Numbered from the stretch's first letter, positions 52,588 through 62,708 are shown. The stretch: 64,000 nucleotides of DNA from an uncultured Crocinitomix sp. (GCA_937136425.1 CAKZON010000054.1:47392-111391); one strand, 5' to 3'. Numbers and translations: made by a program. The notes: a model not told the origin generated them from the letters alone.

Positions 52588-54186
52588 ATGAAGTATAACG
52601 CAGAAATAGAAAAAAGAAAAACCTTTGCCATCATCTCTCACCCAGATGCAGGTAAAACAACATTAACTGAAAAGTTGCTTTTATTTGGAGGGGCAATTCA
52701 AACAGCAGGCGCAGTTAAAAATAACAAAATCAAAAAAACTGCCACTTCCGATTTCATGGAAATTGAGAAACAAAGAGGTATCTCCGTAGCGACCTCAGTA
52801 ATGGCTTTTCAATATTTAGGAAAGCAAATTAATATCTTGGATACGCCAGGACATAAAGATTTTGCTGAAGACACCTATAGAACTTTAACTGCAGTAGATA
52901 GCGTTATATTGATAATTGATAGTGCAAGCGGGGTTGAGGCACAAACTAAGCGATTAATGGAGGTTTGTCGTATGCGAAATACTCCAGTAATTATTTTCAT
53001 AAATAAAATGGATCGTGAAGGTAGAGATTCATTTGACCTATTAGATGAGTTAGAGGATATCTTGAAAATTAAAGTTCGTCCACTTTCATGGCCAATTGGG
53101 ATTGGGGCAACTTTTCAAGGTGTATATAACATATACAACAAAGAATTAAATCTATTTGCTGCCAACAAAACAAAAATATCTGAAGACGTTATTTCCATTG
53201 AAGATGTAAATGATACGGCACTTGATGAAGTTATTGGAGAAACACCGGCAGAAACTTTGCGAGAAGAGTTGGAATTGGTAGAGGGTGTTTATGATCAATT
53301 TGACCGTGAAACTTATTTAAGCGGAGAAGTAGCTCCAGTGTTTTTTGGAAGTGCTATTAACAATTTTGGTGTAAAAGAGTTACTTGAAGCATTCCTTGAC
53401 ATCTCTCCTTCACCAATTGGAAGAGATACAAGTGATGGTTTTGTTGCTCCTGACAATAAAAACTTTAGTGGATTTGTATTTAAAATTCACGCCAATCTAG
53501 ACCCGAAACACCGAGATAGAATTGCTTTTTTAAGGATCGTCTCTGGCAAATTTGAACGTAATAAGTTCTACAACCATGTTCGATTAGAAAAGAAAATGAA
53601 ATTTTCAAATCCAACCTCGTTTATGGCGCAAGACAAAAGCATTATTGACGAAGCATTTCCAGGAGATGTAATTGGGCTTTATGATACAGGTAGTTTCAAA
53701 ATTGGTGACTCATTGACTGAAGGATCAACTTTCTCCTTTAAAGGGATTCCGAGCTTCTCTCCTGAAATTTTCATGGAACTAGAGAATAAGGATCCTATGA
53801 AATCTAAGCAATTAGAAAAAGGAATACAACAACTAACAGACGAAGGCGTTGCGCAACTCTTTATACAGCAACCAGGAAACAGAAAAATTGTTGGAACAGT
53901 TGGTCAACTTCAATTTGAAGTTATTAGTTACCGTTTGGAGAATGAATATGGTGCCAAGTGTGCATTTGTTCCTAAGCGTTATTATAAAGCCTGCTGGATG
54001 ACTACGGATAATCAAGATAAATTAGATGCTTTTATTAGAGCAAAATCAATTTATATTGCAACTGATAAGGATGATAATTATGTGTTTTTAGCAGAAACAC
54101 CATTCTTGCTGCAAATGGCGCAGTCTGATTATCCAGAAATTCAATTTCATTTCACATCTGATTTTAAAGTTGGACAAGAGGCTTAA
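52588..54186 (+). CDS. prfC: Peptide chain release factor 3
   Basis: GTPase that recycles class I release factors. G1 is [10 protein letters not shown] (about 17-26), G3 DTPGHKDF, G4 NKMDR, and the class-specific TSVMAFQY switch I region is present. 532 residues, full length. First gene of a run with acpH-like and mltF; the stop overlaps the next start by one base (TAATG). Confidence 0.96.
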   Translation: MKYNAEIEKRKTFAIISHPDAGKTTLTEKLLLFGGAIQTAGAVKNNKIKKTATSDFMEIEKQRGISVATSVMAFQYLGKQINILDTPGHKDFAEDTYRTLTAVDSVILIIDSASGVEAQTKRLMEVCRMRNTPVIIFINKMDREGRDSFDLLDELEDILKIKVRPLSWPIGIGATFQGVYNIYNKELNLFAANKTKISEDVISIEDVNDTALDEVIGETPAETLREELELVEGVYDQFDRETYLSGEVAPVFFGSAINNFGVKELLEAFLDISPSPIGRDTSDGFVAPDNKNFSGFVFKIHANLDPKHRDRIAFLRIVSGKFERNKFYNHVRLEKKMKFSNPTSFMAQDKSIIDEAFPGDVIGLYDTGSFKIGDSLTEGSTFSFKGIPSFSPEIFMELENKDPMKSKQLEKGIQQLTDEGVAQLFIQQPGNRKIVGTVGQLQFEVISYRLENEYGAKCAFVPKRYYKACWMTTDNQDKLDAFIRAKSIYIATDKDDNYVFLAETPFLLQMAQSDYPEIQFHFTSDFKVGQEA

Positions 54187-54785
54187 TGAATTTTGTCGGA
54201 CACGCTTATATCGCCAGAAATAATCCGACACTAATTGCTGGAAATTTTGCAGGAGACTCTTACAAAGGGAATTTGGATAAATTCTTGACGTTACCGCCGC
54301 ACATTTTAAATGGTGTAAAACTTCATAGATACATTGATGATTTTACAGACACCTCTCCCCTTATAAAATCTGTGGGAAAAATATTTCAGAACCAAGGCGT
54401 TACTAAAGTGGCCTATATTGCCAGTGATATTTTATTGGATCATTTTATCACTAAAAACTGGTCTGATTTCTCCACTAAATCATACGAAGAATTTGTCGCG
54501 ATCATTTATGACCAGACTGACAGAAACTTGATTTATCTAGAGGAAGATTTTTGCTTTATGTATGAACGTTTAAAAGAGCAAAAATGGCTTTTTCAGTACG
54601 ATACGGAGGAAGGAATCAGTAGGATACTTTGGCAGTTTTCACGTAGACTTGGCTTTAAAAACGATTTGCTTAAATGCATGCGTATTTATGAGCTTGAAAA
54701 AAACGAAATTGATGCCTTGTTTTCAGACTTTATGGTTTCAATTGTGGAAAACTCCAATAAGTTTATTCAAGATTCCCTCGGGTAA
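54186..54785 (+). CDS. ACP phosphodiesterase family protein (AcpH / DUF479)
   Basis: 199 residues of the AcpH family, which removes the 4'-phosphopantetheine arm from acyl carrier protein. Diagnostic [20 protein letters not shown] start with FAGDSYKG, KLHRYIDDFTD (His, Asp) and ASDILLDHFITKNW. These are HD-like metal residues. Overlaps prfC by one base, hence cotranslated, although no functional connection is known. Confidence 0.82.
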   Translation: MNFVGHAYIARNNPTLIAGNFAGDSYKGNLDKFLTLPPHILNGVKLHRYIDDFTDTSPLIKSVGKIFQNQGVTKVAYIASDILLDHFITKNWSDFSTKSYEEFVAIIYDQTDRNLIYLEEDFCFMYERLKEQKWLFQYDTEEGISRILWQFSRRLGFKNDLLKCMRIYELEKNEIDALFSDFMVSIVENSNKFIQDSLG

Positions 54786-54829
54786 ATTTGTAGATTGAGC
54801 ACTGACTCGTGTATTGATTACCCGAAAAA

Positions 54830-56257
54830 ATGAGATTTCTAATCGTCATATCGTTAATTATATTTCTTGCTAGCTGCGCTAACGAGGAAAAGAAAGAGGT
54901 TGAAATAATTCCTGAAATTACTCGAGATTGGAAAGAGATTAAAGAGGATAGTGTTTTAACTATTTTGGCGGAAAACAGCCCTGCAAGTTACTTTATTTAT
55001 AGAGGTAGAAATATGGGTTATGAATATGAACTGCTTTATGAATTCACTAAGGATCAAAACATTCGACTCCAAGTTCAAATGATCAATGATTTAGATGAAA
55101 TGTTTCTAAATTTAGATAGTTGCAAAGGAGATGTTATTGCATGTAATCTAACAATCACGCCAGAAAGAAATCAGCTTATTGATTTTACTGTTCCGCATTT
55201 GAAAACGCATCAAGTATTGATTCAACGTAAACCTGAAAACTACAGAAAGCTTTCAAGACAAGAGTTAAAAGATACATTAATAGTAGAAATTGAAGAATTA
55301 CAAGGAAAAACAATTCATGTTTGGAAAAACTCATCCTACTACGCGCAAATAAAATTATTGAATGACCAATTGGCGCTAAATATGAAAATAATAGCAACAG
55401 ATGGCGACCTAATTACGGAAGAGTTAATAAGGATGGTGAGTGAAGGAGAAATTGACTATACCATAGCGGATGAAAACATTGCAAAAATTGACTTACGGTA
55501 CTATTCTAATCTTGATATTTCCTTGAAAATGAGTCACGAAGACTCTATAGCCTTTGGCATTCGTAAAACGTCACCAGCATTAAGAGATTCACTGAACGCT
55601 TGGTTAACCGCCAAAGAAAATCAATCAACAATTGGAGAGGTAAAAAGAAAATATTTTCAACGAAAGAACTTATCAAACAAAGCAAATCAGGATTATTCTT
55701 CGCTCAACGGTGATGTTTTATCTCCTTATGATGATATCATTAAAAGCGAAAGTGCTAAAATAGGTTGGGATTGGCGTTTAACCTCTGCTATAATTTATCA
55801 AGAATCAAAATTTGAAACTTGGAAAGTTTCGTGGGCAGGCGCCTTTGGCATTTTTCAATTTATGCCTGCCACCGCAGCAGGATACGGAATTTCACCTTCA
55901 TCTTCAGCCGAGGAACAAATTAAAGCAGGAATGAGAAAACTCAATAAAAATTTTCAACAATGGTTAGAAATTATACCTGACAGTAGTGAATGTACTAAGT
56001 TTACTTTGGCCACTTTTAATGCTGGGCGTGCACACGTTGATGACGCCAGGGCATTGTGCTCTGTTTATGATTTAGACAGCAATGTTTGGGACAACAATGT
56101 TTCTGACATGATTCGCAACTTATCTAAACCGACTTATTACCGTGACAAAGTAGTTAAAAACGGTTATTGCCGTGGCATTGAAACTTATGAATACGTTATT
56201 GAGGTTATTCAACGCTTTGAAGAATATAAGGCCGCATTTCCAACCCTAGACGAATGA
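54830..56257 (+). CDS. mltF: Membrane-bound lytic transglycosylase F
   Basis: 475-residue peptidoglycan-cleaving lipoprotein: lipobox LIIFLASC (Cys16), an ABC substrate-binding-like (SBP_bac_3) domain (about 40-285) and a C-terminal SLT domain (about 300-470) with the catalytic Glu in IIYQESKFET, plus GAFGIFQFMPATAAGYG and LATFNAGRAHV. The two-domain order is that of MltF. Overlaps the following membrane gene by 4 bases. Confidence 0.92.
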   Translation: MRFLIVISLIIFLASCANEEKKEVEIIPEITRDWKEIKEDSVLTILAENSPASYFIYRGRNMGYEYELLYEFTKDQNIRLQVQMINDLDEMFLNLDSCKGDVIACNLTITPERNQLIDFTVPHLKTHQVLIQRKPENYRKLSRQELKDTLIVEIEELQGKTIHVWKNSSYYAQIKLLNDQLALNMKIIATDGDLITEELIRMVSEGEIDYTIADENIAKIDLRYYSNLDISLKMSHEDSIAFGIRKTSPALRDSLNAWLTAKENQSTIGEVKRKYFQRKNLSNKANQDYSSLNGDVLSPYDDIIKSESAKIGWDWRLTSAIIYQESKFETWKVSWAGAFGIFQFMPATAAGYGISPSSSAEEQIKAGMRKLNKNFQQWLEIIPDSSECTKFTLATFNAGRAHVDDARALCSVYDLDSNVWDNNVSDMIRNLSKPTYYRDKVVKNGYCRGIETYEYVIEVIQRFEEYKAAFPTLDE

Positions 56258-56733
56258 AACAAATTATATTAAAAGTTCCTTCATTAGTATTTTTATTACT
56301 GATGTTCACCCCACTAATTCTTACTTTTTCAGAGATCAGCCTAGGAGGTATGGACATTATTTTTAAAACACGATTTCTTCCCATTTTAGTTAGTGCAATC
56401 TGGTCCTTATCATTAATTGATTATATGACCGGAGAATCGAAATCAGATCAATATGTCATGTTGAGTAAAATTCTCATCTTATGTCAAGTTATTATCGAGC
56501 TGCTAATTCCGTTTATCTCAGAAGATAATTTACTCTATGAATGGATCTTATTAATAGAAATCCTTGGAATCCTTTTGATTATAGTTAGTTCCATTTTTAT
56601 TACTTCTATTGTTCAAAAGGTCTTTTATGCTCGAACTACCTGGTTTTTATTCCTTGAAATATGGATTACAGTTCTTGGAATGTTTACACTAACTCCAGAC
56701 GTTCAAAACTGGGAAAAAGGAGATAAAACCTAG
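56254..56733 (+). CDS. Four-span membrane hypothetical protein
   Basis: 159 residues, four evident hydrophobic segments (about 6-25, 35-53, 68-87, 95-121, and a further 128-146). No recognised family. Starts in the last codons of mltF (ATGA overlap), last gene of the prfC run. Confidence 0.55.
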   Translation: MKQIILKVPSLVFLLLMFTPLILTFSEISLGGMDIIFKTRFLPILVSAIWSLSLIDYMTGESKSDQYVMLSKILILCQVIIELLIPFISEDNLLYEWILLIEILGILLIIVSSIFITSIVQKVFYARTTWFLFLEIWITVLGMFTLTPDVQNWEKGDKT

Positions 56734-56838
56734 TATAAATTAGATGGGTTAAGGTTAACTATTTAAAAAGGTGGTAACACTTTAATACTACAGAATTAAT
56801 AAAACTTCTGTTAGTGACTAGTATTCAGAAATAATAAT

Positions 56839-56846
56839 TATCTTTG
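56839..56846 (+). promoter_or_regulatory. -7 element of the rpsP operon
   Basis: TATCTTTG, matching TAnnTTTG, about 70 bases before rpsP; predicted leader includes two hairpins. Confidence 0.5.
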
Positions 56847-56847
56847 C

Positions 56848-56915
56848 CGTCCCGTTTTGGGGATAATTAAATCATTATTAACTGAAGTTTCGTACTTCAA
56901 AGTATAATTAAAAAC
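56848..56915 (+). promoter_or_regulatory. Structured 5' leader of rpsP
   Basis: Between the -7 box and ATG lie the short hairpin TCCC-GTTTT-GGGA and, 30 bases on, TGAAGT-TTCGT-ACTTCA (56883-56899). Such paired stems before an r-protein gene can be an autoregulatory site, but no known leader motif is recognised. Confidence 0.35.
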
Positions 56916-57506
56916 ATGGCAACAAAAATTAGATTGCAAAGACACGGTAAAAAGAAAAGTGCTTTTTATCACATTGTAGCGGCTGACTCAAGAGCAAAAA
57001 GAGACGGACGATTCATTGAAAAATTAGGAACTTATAATCCTAACACTAACCCAGCAACTATCGATTTAGAATTCGATCGTGCATTATATTGGGTTCAAGT
57101 TGGTGCTGTACCAACTGACACAGTAAAAGCATTACTTTCTTACAAAGGTGTTTTATTGAAAAATCACTTAGCTAAAGGTGTAGCAAAAGGTGCTTTAACT
57201 GAAGCTGAAGCTGACAAGAAATTTGAAGCTTGGTTATCAGAAAAAGAATCTAAAATCACTGGTAAAGCTGATTCTGCTAGCAAAGCTATTGCTGATGCAA
57301 AAGCTGCAAGTTTAGAAGCTGAAAAAGCTGTAAACGACGCAAGAGCTGCTGAGATCGCTGCTAAAAATGCTCCTGAAGTAGTTGAAGAAGTTGTCGAAGA
57401 GGCTGCTGAAGAAACTGTTGAAGCTGCTGCTGAGGAAACTACTGAAGAAGCTCCGGCTGCTGAAGAGGCTCCTGCAGAAGAAGAAGCTAAGAAAGAAGAA
57501 GAGTAA
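56916..57506 (+). CDS. rpsP: 30S ribosomal protein S16 with a long acidic C-terminal tail
   Basis: The first 80 or so residues are a normal S16 ([33 protein letters not shown]). The next 115 residues form an alanine/glutamate-rich tail: about 100-145 a helical segment, then repeated EEAAEE/EEAPAEE stretches to KKEEE. S16 is usually near 80-90 residues; extended versions are known in Bacteroidota. Operon with rimM and the methyltransferase. Confidence 0.95.
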   Translation: MATKIRLQRHGKKKSAFYHIVAADSRAKRDGRFIEKLGTYNPNTNPATIDLEFDRALYWVQVGAVPTDTVKALLSYKGVLLKNHLAKGVAKGALTEAEADKKFEAWLSEKESKITGKADSASKAIADAKAASLEAEKAVNDARAAEIAAKNAPEVVEEVVEEAAEETVEAAAEETTEEAPAAEEAPAEEEAKKEEE

Positions 57507-57544
57507 AACTCCAATGGTTTAAACACCGTTAGAAAAAGAAACTT

Positions 57545-58090
57545 ATGTTTCTAAAAACAGATTGTTATAGACTAGGTGCAATAAGCAAGTTACACAGCTA
57601 CAAAGGCGAAGTGACTATTTACCTAGATGTTGATGATCCGTTAGAATATAAAAACTTGGAATCAGTTTTTGTCGAATACGGCAATAAACTGGTTCCTTTT
57701 TTTTTGGAACGCATCTCCATTCGTCCCAACGGGCAAGCTGTTGTAAAGTTTGAAGATGTAGACACTGAAAGACGTGCCAAAACAATTGTTAAATGCGGCT
57801 TGTACTTACCATTAGATACTTTGCCAGAATTAACAGAAAAAGAATTCTATTATCACGAGATTGAAGGCTTTGCTGTAACGGACGAAGTTTATGGCCCAAT
57901 CGGTAAAGTCATTCATGTAGTTGATCAATCTAAGAATCCTTTGATTGCAATTGATCATGAGGGAATCGAAATCTTGATTCCAAAACAAGAACAATTCATC
58001 AAAAACGTTGATCGCAAAAATAAGCATATTACAATTGCAGCACCTGAAGGTTTATTAGATATGTATTTGGGTACAGACGAGGAAGAATGA
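57545..58090 (+). CDS. rimM: Ribosome maturation factor RimM
   Basis: 30S assembly factor that binds S19. 181 residues with the N-terminal RimM beta domain (YRLGAISKLHSYKGEVTIYL) and the C-terminal PRC barrel with KEFYYHEIEGFAV, GPIGKVIHV and LIPKQEQFIKNVD. Sits in the classic rpsP-rimM order, although trmD and rplS are not here. Overlaps the next gene by 4 bases. Confidence 0.95.
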   Translation: MFLKTDCYRLGAISKLHSYKGEVTIYLDVDDPLEYKNLESVFVEYGNKLVPFFLERISIRPNGQAVVKFEDVDTERRAKTIVKCGLYLPLDTLPELTEKEFYYHEIEGFAVTDEVYGPIGKVIHVVDQSKNPLIAIDHEGIEILIPKQEQFIKNVDRKNKHITIAAPEGLLDMYLGTDEEE

Positions 58091-58812
58091 GTCGTCCATT
58101 TAAATTCAAACAATTTACGATTCAGCAAGAAGCCAACGCACAAAAAGTTGGTAGCGATTCAATGTTGCTCGGCGCTTCCATTACGGGTAACTTCAATAGA
58201 ATATTAGACATTGGAACTGGAACAGGGATACTTGCCTTAATGTTAGCTCAAAAAAATCCTTTAGCAACTGTTACTGCCATTGAACCAGACTTAGCTTCTT
58301 TAAACGAAGCCCATTTAAATTTCAAAGCTTCTCAATTTGCTTCTCAAATACTTGCTGTCCATGCTCGCTTGCAGGAGTTTGGCGCAATGGAAAAATTTGA
58401 CTTAATAATAACCAACCCTCCTTATTTCGAAAACTCCTTTTTAAGTATAGACAATGATCGAAATCGTGCTAGACACACAAATGATTTAGCTGTTCACGAA
58501 CTATATGAATGCAGTAGTGAATTACTTGCTGAAGAAGGAAGTTTAGCAATTGTAATCCCTGCAGACGAAGAATATAATCATTTACAGCGTGCAGCTCATG
58601 AAGGACTATTTCCTGCCAAAATATTAAGAACAATTAGAGAAGACGGGACATTCAAGCGCTCATTGATCACCTACACATTTAATGATACAATTGATCCAGA
58701 ATTGTCAGAAATCATTGTAAAAGATGCTAACAACAAGTACTCAGATGCATATATTGAATTGACAAAAGATTTTTATCTCAAGGATTTAAAAAAGATTCAA
58801 TCTAATAAATAA
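58087..58812 (+). CDS. tRNA1(Val) (adenine-N6)-methyltransferase TrmN6 family
   Basis: Class I methyltransferase, 241 residues, with the SAM motif LDIGTGTGILALML (about 41-54) and the N6-amino methyltransferase motif NPPYF, plus the family start RPFKFKQFTI. E. coli TrmN6 modifies A37 of tRNA-Val. ATG overlaps rimM by 4 bases (ATGA). Confidence 0.88.
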   Translation: MSRPFKFKQFTIQQEANAQKVGSDSMLLGASITGNFNRILDIGTGTGILALMLAQKNPLATVTAIEPDLASLNEAHLNFKASQFASQILAVHARLQEFGAMEKFDLIITNPPYFENSFLSIDNDRNRARHTNDLAVHELYECSSELLAEEGSLAIVIPADEEYNHLQRAAHEGLFPAKILRTIREDGTFKRSLITYTFNDTIDPELSEIIVKDANNKYSDAYIELTKDFYLKDLKKIQSNK

Positions 58813-58863
58813 TTAACGGTCCAACTTATTTATAAGAAAGTTCGATAATCTTTCATTCAATTA

Positions 58864-59490
58864 TTACGCATCCAAATCTTCTATTAAACCATCTAAGGTT
58901 CTTAGATATTTGCCATACATTAACTTTGCCCAACCTACGGTGATAAAATAAATTAGCACTGCTAAAATCAAATATCCAATAATCAAAAGAACTAATTCAG
59001 TAGTACTAATATTCAATAAAAACCAACGTTCAAAATCAACTACTTGCCCCGTTCTATTATTATTCGAAAGTAAAGCGAAAACGGGAACAGGAAGCAGTAA
59101 TGAACCCGCAATAATAAAAGATTTATAAACCTCTAAGGTAAGCTTAGCTTCAAAAACAAATTTTTGAATAGCATCTTTGGTGTTTGTAGCAAAGTTGCGT
59201 GTTTTGTTTAAAAACAACCCTAATTTAATGATATAGCCAATTGTCATTAAAGAGGTGATAAACATAAAGATGTAATAAACAGCTTCGTTTAAAGGTAGCA
59301 TATCAATTATATAAGGATATATCATAAATATTACAATACAGACCAATTGCGTAACTATTTCTTTACGCATGTTTGAACGAATCATTTCTACGGGATTATT
59401 TTTCCCCCTATTCAAATCAATTGTAGGCGTTTTTGCTTCCTCCTGATTTACCTCCTCATTCATCTCCTTTTTGATCTCTTCAAAATTCAT
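58864..59490 (-). CDS. Four-span membrane protein, possible anti-sigma partner
   Basis: 208 residues: N-terminal 45 residues acidic and soluble (EEIKKEMNEEVNQEE), then four helices (about 48-66, 68-90, 115-137, 155-182). It overlaps the sigma-factor gene by 11 bases, the usual arrangement of an ECF sigma factor and its membrane anti-sigma protein; an anti-sigma domain is not recognisable, so this is inference. Confidence 0.6.
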   Translation of the reverse strand: MNFEEIKKEMNEEVNQEEAKTPTIDLNRGKNNPVEMIRSNMRKEIVTQLVCIVIFMIYPYIIDMLPLNEAVYYIFMFITSLMTIGYIIKLGLFLNKTRNFATNTKDAIQKFVFEAKLTLEVYKSFIIAGSLLLPVPVFALLSNNNRTGQVVDFERWFLLNISTTELVLLIIGYLILAVLIYFITVGWAKLMYGKYLRTLDGLIEDLDA

Positions 59491-59983
59491 AACCTTGATC
59501 TTTAATTATTTGCTGTATTTTTTTCTTTGTTCGGTTCAGCTTTACCCGAGCATTACCTTCAGACAATCCTAAATTTTCTCCAATTTCCTTATGTGATTGC
59601 CCTTCGATAAACAGAAGAATTACTGCTTTTTCAACCTTGTTTAATTCTTGCACGGCTTTATAGAAGTGGGCCAACTGGCTATCCTTGGTCTCATCCGGCT
59701 CATCCGCTTTAATTTCGATTTTATCGTTAATCACGTTTTTATCTACTCGGCGTTTTTCCTTTTTAAAATAAGTAATGGCAGTATTCAAAGCCACACGATA
59801 CATCCAAGTAGAAAACTTACTCTTACCCGTAAATCGTTCATAGGACCGCCAGAGCTGAAAAACAATTTCCTGCTCTAGATCCTCTCTATCGGATTGATTA
59901 TCCATATAGATTTTAGTGACCTTAATTAAAATGCCACGGTGCTCTTCGAGAAGTTTTAGAAATATTTCTTGTTGATTATCCAA
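59480..59983 (-). CDS. ECF-type RNA polymerase sigma factor
   Basis: 167 residues. Region 2 has EDLEQEIVFQLWRSYERF and WMYRVALNTAITYFKKEKR (sigma-2, DNA/RNAP core binding); region 4 has a helix-turn-helix with GQSHKEIGENLGLSEGNARV. Overlaps its putative membrane partner downstream and follows a TraB-like gene (9 bases), so the three are one minus-strand operon. Confidence 0.9.
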   Translation of the reverse strand: MDNQQEIFLKLLEEHRGILIKVTKIYMDNQSDREDLEQEIVFQLWRSYERFTGKSKFSTWMYRVALNTAITYFKKEKRRVDKNVINDKIEIKADEPDETKDSQLAHFYKAVQELNKVEKAVILLFIEGQSHKEIGENLGLSEGNARVKLNRTKKKIQQIIKDQGYEF

Positions 59984-59992
59984 CGCCTAGTT

Positions 59993-60835
59993 CTATTGAA
60001 AAATTGGGGTAACTGTATATCCTAATTTTTGTAATTGAGATACCAAACCTATCTCACTTAATAAATGAGCCGCTCCAACGGCAAAAAAGGTTGATTTCTT
60101 CTTCATTATCTTTGGCATTTTCTTTACCCAATTATTGTTCCGTTTCACTAGAAGCCACTCACGAGAATTTGCATCCATATAATCAGACGAATTAAAAAAT
60201 GCTTCCAATCCTTTAAAATCCTCTTTCTTATACAAACTTACCAATGAATCCATTACTCCAGCATTATCGACATCAAAAATTTCAGTAAATGTCTTTTCTA
60301 TTGTTGTTGAATTTTTATAGCACTCCAATTGAAACGCCACCTTTTCTAATCCATGAACTTGAATTTCATTCTTTTTCGCCATTGACATGAACTCTTGTTC
60401 ATAGCTCTTGATTTGCTTGCATGACAAACTATTCATTGTAAACAAACTGTATATTGTATTTAAACTATATCCGTTTACCGCCTCTAAATTCAGTCCCAAA
60501 TCAGCTTGTAATTTTTCGTCTAGCATTTTTTGCTGCTCTGGATTCAGCACCTCTGTTAAAGGCTTTTCTCCATTTGCAGAAGCCATCATAGCTTCCATTT
60601 CTTTGGAATCACTCATGTCAATTTCTAAAAACAATTGCTCACTTTTATTAAATGCATTTTTCACTTTATCTTTTATTATAAAATCATCATCACACATCAT
60701 ATGAATGGTTCCATACAAATAGGAAGTGTCTTTCAATCCATTTCCTGAAACGGACCAAAGCAATGAATTAGATTGAGAAAACGCGGCTGAAATTCCTAAT
60801 AAGCAAAGAAATGCGGCAAAAAGTTTATTGAACAT
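59993..60835 (-). CDS. TraB/GumN family protein
   Basis: 280 residues with a signal peptide (ending AFSQ, about 21). The TraB motifs are YLYGTIHM (GTxH) near residue 39-46 and VGAAHLLSEIGLV near 253; mid-part helices as in the family. TraB proteins are proposed metalloproteases or heme/pheromone regulators, not settled. First gene of the operon with the ECF sigma factor; 9 bases before it. Confidence 0.85.
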   Translation of the reverse strand: MFNKLFAAFLCLLGISAAFSQSNSLLWSVSGNGLKDTSYLYGTIHMMCDDDFIIKDKVKNAFNKSEQLFLEIDMSDSKEMEAMMASANGEKPLTEVLNPEQQKMLDEKLQADLGLNLEAVNGYSLNTIYSLFTMNSLSCKQIKSYEQEFMSMAKKNEIQVHGLEKVAFQLECYKNSTTIEKTFTEIFDVDNAGVMDSLVSLYKKEDFKGLEAFFNSSDYMDANSREWLLVKRNNNWVKKMPKIMKKKSTFFAVGAAHLLSEIGLVSQLQKLGYTVTPIFQ

Positions 60836-60963
60836 TGTTTTTATTTTTCTGGTTTTGCTAGTTAGTATTTGATTTGAACAAAACGTTACAATATGGTTTG
60901 TTTATTTTATTCAATTTACAAGATTATTTTTAAATTGTGGTGATTAACTTGAGCCAATCCGCT

Positions 60964-61572
60964 ATGAAAAAACTCTTTTTATCTTGCCTAATATTTCTGT
61001 CTGTAACAGTGTATTCACAAAACCACTTCAATCAATGGGTAATTTCAGGAGGAGCGACCTACAGCTTGTTTAAAGGAATCCATAAACTTCCTTTTTCTGC
61101 TTATGAAAACAACTTTAAATTCACGGTTGGCGGACAATTAAATGCAGATTGGGGGCTTTTGAGAAGGTTTAGCATTGGTATAGGAATGAGTCATCACCGG
61201 CATCATTTAAACATATACGATTACGAATACGTCATTGACGGACAAACATATACTGAAAACCCTGTTCAATCTATTTTTACAACAAGTTATAATATGCGTG
61301 TGCTTATTCACATGCGCCAAGTTTATGAAAATACTGATGGTAAAGTAGATTTATATTGGGGAGGACTACAACAGTTCATTTACATTAGAAATGTTAGCTC
61401 TAGCAAAGATCCGAATTTTTATCAATTACAACACAATTTTGACGCCATCCCTGGTGTAATTGGTGGTGTACGTTATTACCCCAAAGAAAACGTAGGTTTG
61501 CACTTTGAAATGGCTTTTCCTGGACCATATACCCTAGCAGCTGGATTAGCTTTTCGAATTAAAAACAATTGA
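60964..61572 (+). CDS. Secreted/outer-membrane beta-rich protein
   Basis: 202 residues from ATG at 60964 (a GTG at 60937 is upstream but the signal begins at this ATG). Signal peptide ends near TVYSQ (about 19). The mature part has amphipathic strands (WVISGGATYSLF, FKFTVGGQLNADWG, RRFSIGIGMSHHR, YTLAAGLAFRIKN) and looks like a small outer-membrane barrel. Convergent with the next gene (2 bases). Confidence 0.65.
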   Translation: MKKLFLSCLIFLSVTVYSQNHFNQWVISGGATYSLFKGIHKLPFSAYENNFKFTVGGQLNADWGLLRRFSIGIGMSHHRHHLNIYDYEYVIDGQTYTENPVQSIFTTSYNMRVLIHMRQVYENTDGKVDLYWGGLQQFIYIRNVSSSKDPNFYQLQHNFDAIPGVIGGVRYYPKENVGLHFEMAFPGPYTLAAGLAFRIKNN

Positions 61573-61574
61573 CT

Positions 61575-62708
61575 TTAAAACTTCAATGCTTCTATTCTTT
61601 CTCTGAAAACAGAGTTGATATCCTTTCGCTTTACTCCGAGATATTCTTTGATTAATCGATAAAAGTCAGCCTCTTTTCGCCCCTCGTTCATTGCTAATTT
61701 CAAAGCAGAATACCCACCTTCTTCAAATATGGATTTAACAATATACCCACCCAATACATAGCTATATCCAGTAGTCCCATCAATTCGAACTAGTTTTAAC
61801 ATTTCACCCAAATCTATTTCAGGATGCTCTGCCAAGTGTTTTTGTAATTTTTCAAGATGCCAATCCAATTCTTTTCCACGGCTCATTCCAAAATAGGTGG
61901 CTACCCCTTCGTTAATCCAATAATGAGATTTCCTATAATGAGGGTTCAACAGTACATGGATTATCTCATGTGGGTAATACTCACCAGATCCATTAGAGAA
62001 AACCTGACGCTCCATGATATAAGATATTCCTGTTGGCATATTCGCTCCATTATCTCCAAAAATAAAATCAAAACCCTTAATTTCTTGCATCTCCTCAGTT
62101 GTTTCAGTGAAATAATAATCCACTTGAGCCGTAGGGACATTAAAATTGTTAGCCAACTCTACTAAAAAATCATTTTGCCGCTCTGCTTTTTCTCTATTAA
62201 AAACGTGCTTTTTTGGATAATAATAGTTTATGAATCCGACCTTTTGATGTGCAAGGTATTGTGTATTAATTTCCAAGGCGTTAAATAATTTCATGCTTCC
62301 ATTTTCTAGCCCTGCATAAACATGAAACATGAAGTAAACATCTTGCGTACCTGCCTCATTAGTAAACGAAAGCATATTAGAAATCTTAAAATATTCACCG
62401 CGTTCACGAATACTCAATACTCGTAAATTACCATAGCTTAAAAATTCCAAATAATTGGACTGACCAAAATCTACTTCTCTTTTTAGCCCAAAATATCTAC
62501 TATTGCCATATTTTTTTAACTCGGCTTCATTCCAATAAGCTGCTCCAGCAGAATCGTCTTTCGTTCCCAAAAAGTCAAGCCATAATTTCATTGGTTTACC
62601 AATGTTCCAAGAATTCGTATCTAAATCAAAATTAACAGTTACCCCCTGAGATCTACCATAAATGGAACAAAAGGCAATACCTATTAACAATAATATCCAA
62701 TTTTTCAT
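61575..62708 (-). CDS. Secreted putative metallopeptidase (HExxH)
   Basis: 377 residues, signal peptide ending near IYGRSQG. The C-terminal half has HEIIH (HExxH) in YPHEIIHVLLNPHY followed after about 13 residues by WINEGVATYFG, the gluzincin-style third Glu, typical of peptidase-MA-like domains. The N-terminal half (about 25-190) is a beta-rich region of unknown fold. Substrate unknown. Monocistronic. Confidence 0.7.
   Translation of the reverse strand: MKNWILLLIGIAFCSIYGRSQGVTVNFDLDTNSWNIGKPMKLWLDFLGTKDDSAGAAYWNEAELKKYGNSRYFGLKREVDFGQSNYLEFLSYGNLRVLSIRERGEYFKISNMLSFTNEAGTQDVYFMFHVYAGLENGSMKLFNALEINTQYLAHQKVGFINYYYPKKHVFNREKAERQNDFLVELANNFNVPTAQVDYYFTETTEEMQEIKGFDFIFGDNGANMPTGISYIMERQVFSNGSGEYYPHEIIHVLLNPHYRKSHYWINEGVATYFGMSRGKELDWHLEKLQKHLAEHPEIDLGEMLKLVRIDGTTGYSYVLGGYIVKSIFEEGGYSALKLAMNEGRKEADFYRLIKEYLGVKRKDINSVFRERIEALKF

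Noticed and set aside
57164..57526. Minus-strand frame of 120 codons rich in Ala/Ser opposite rpsP
   Set aside because: It is the antisense image of the Ala/Glu-rich S16 tail.
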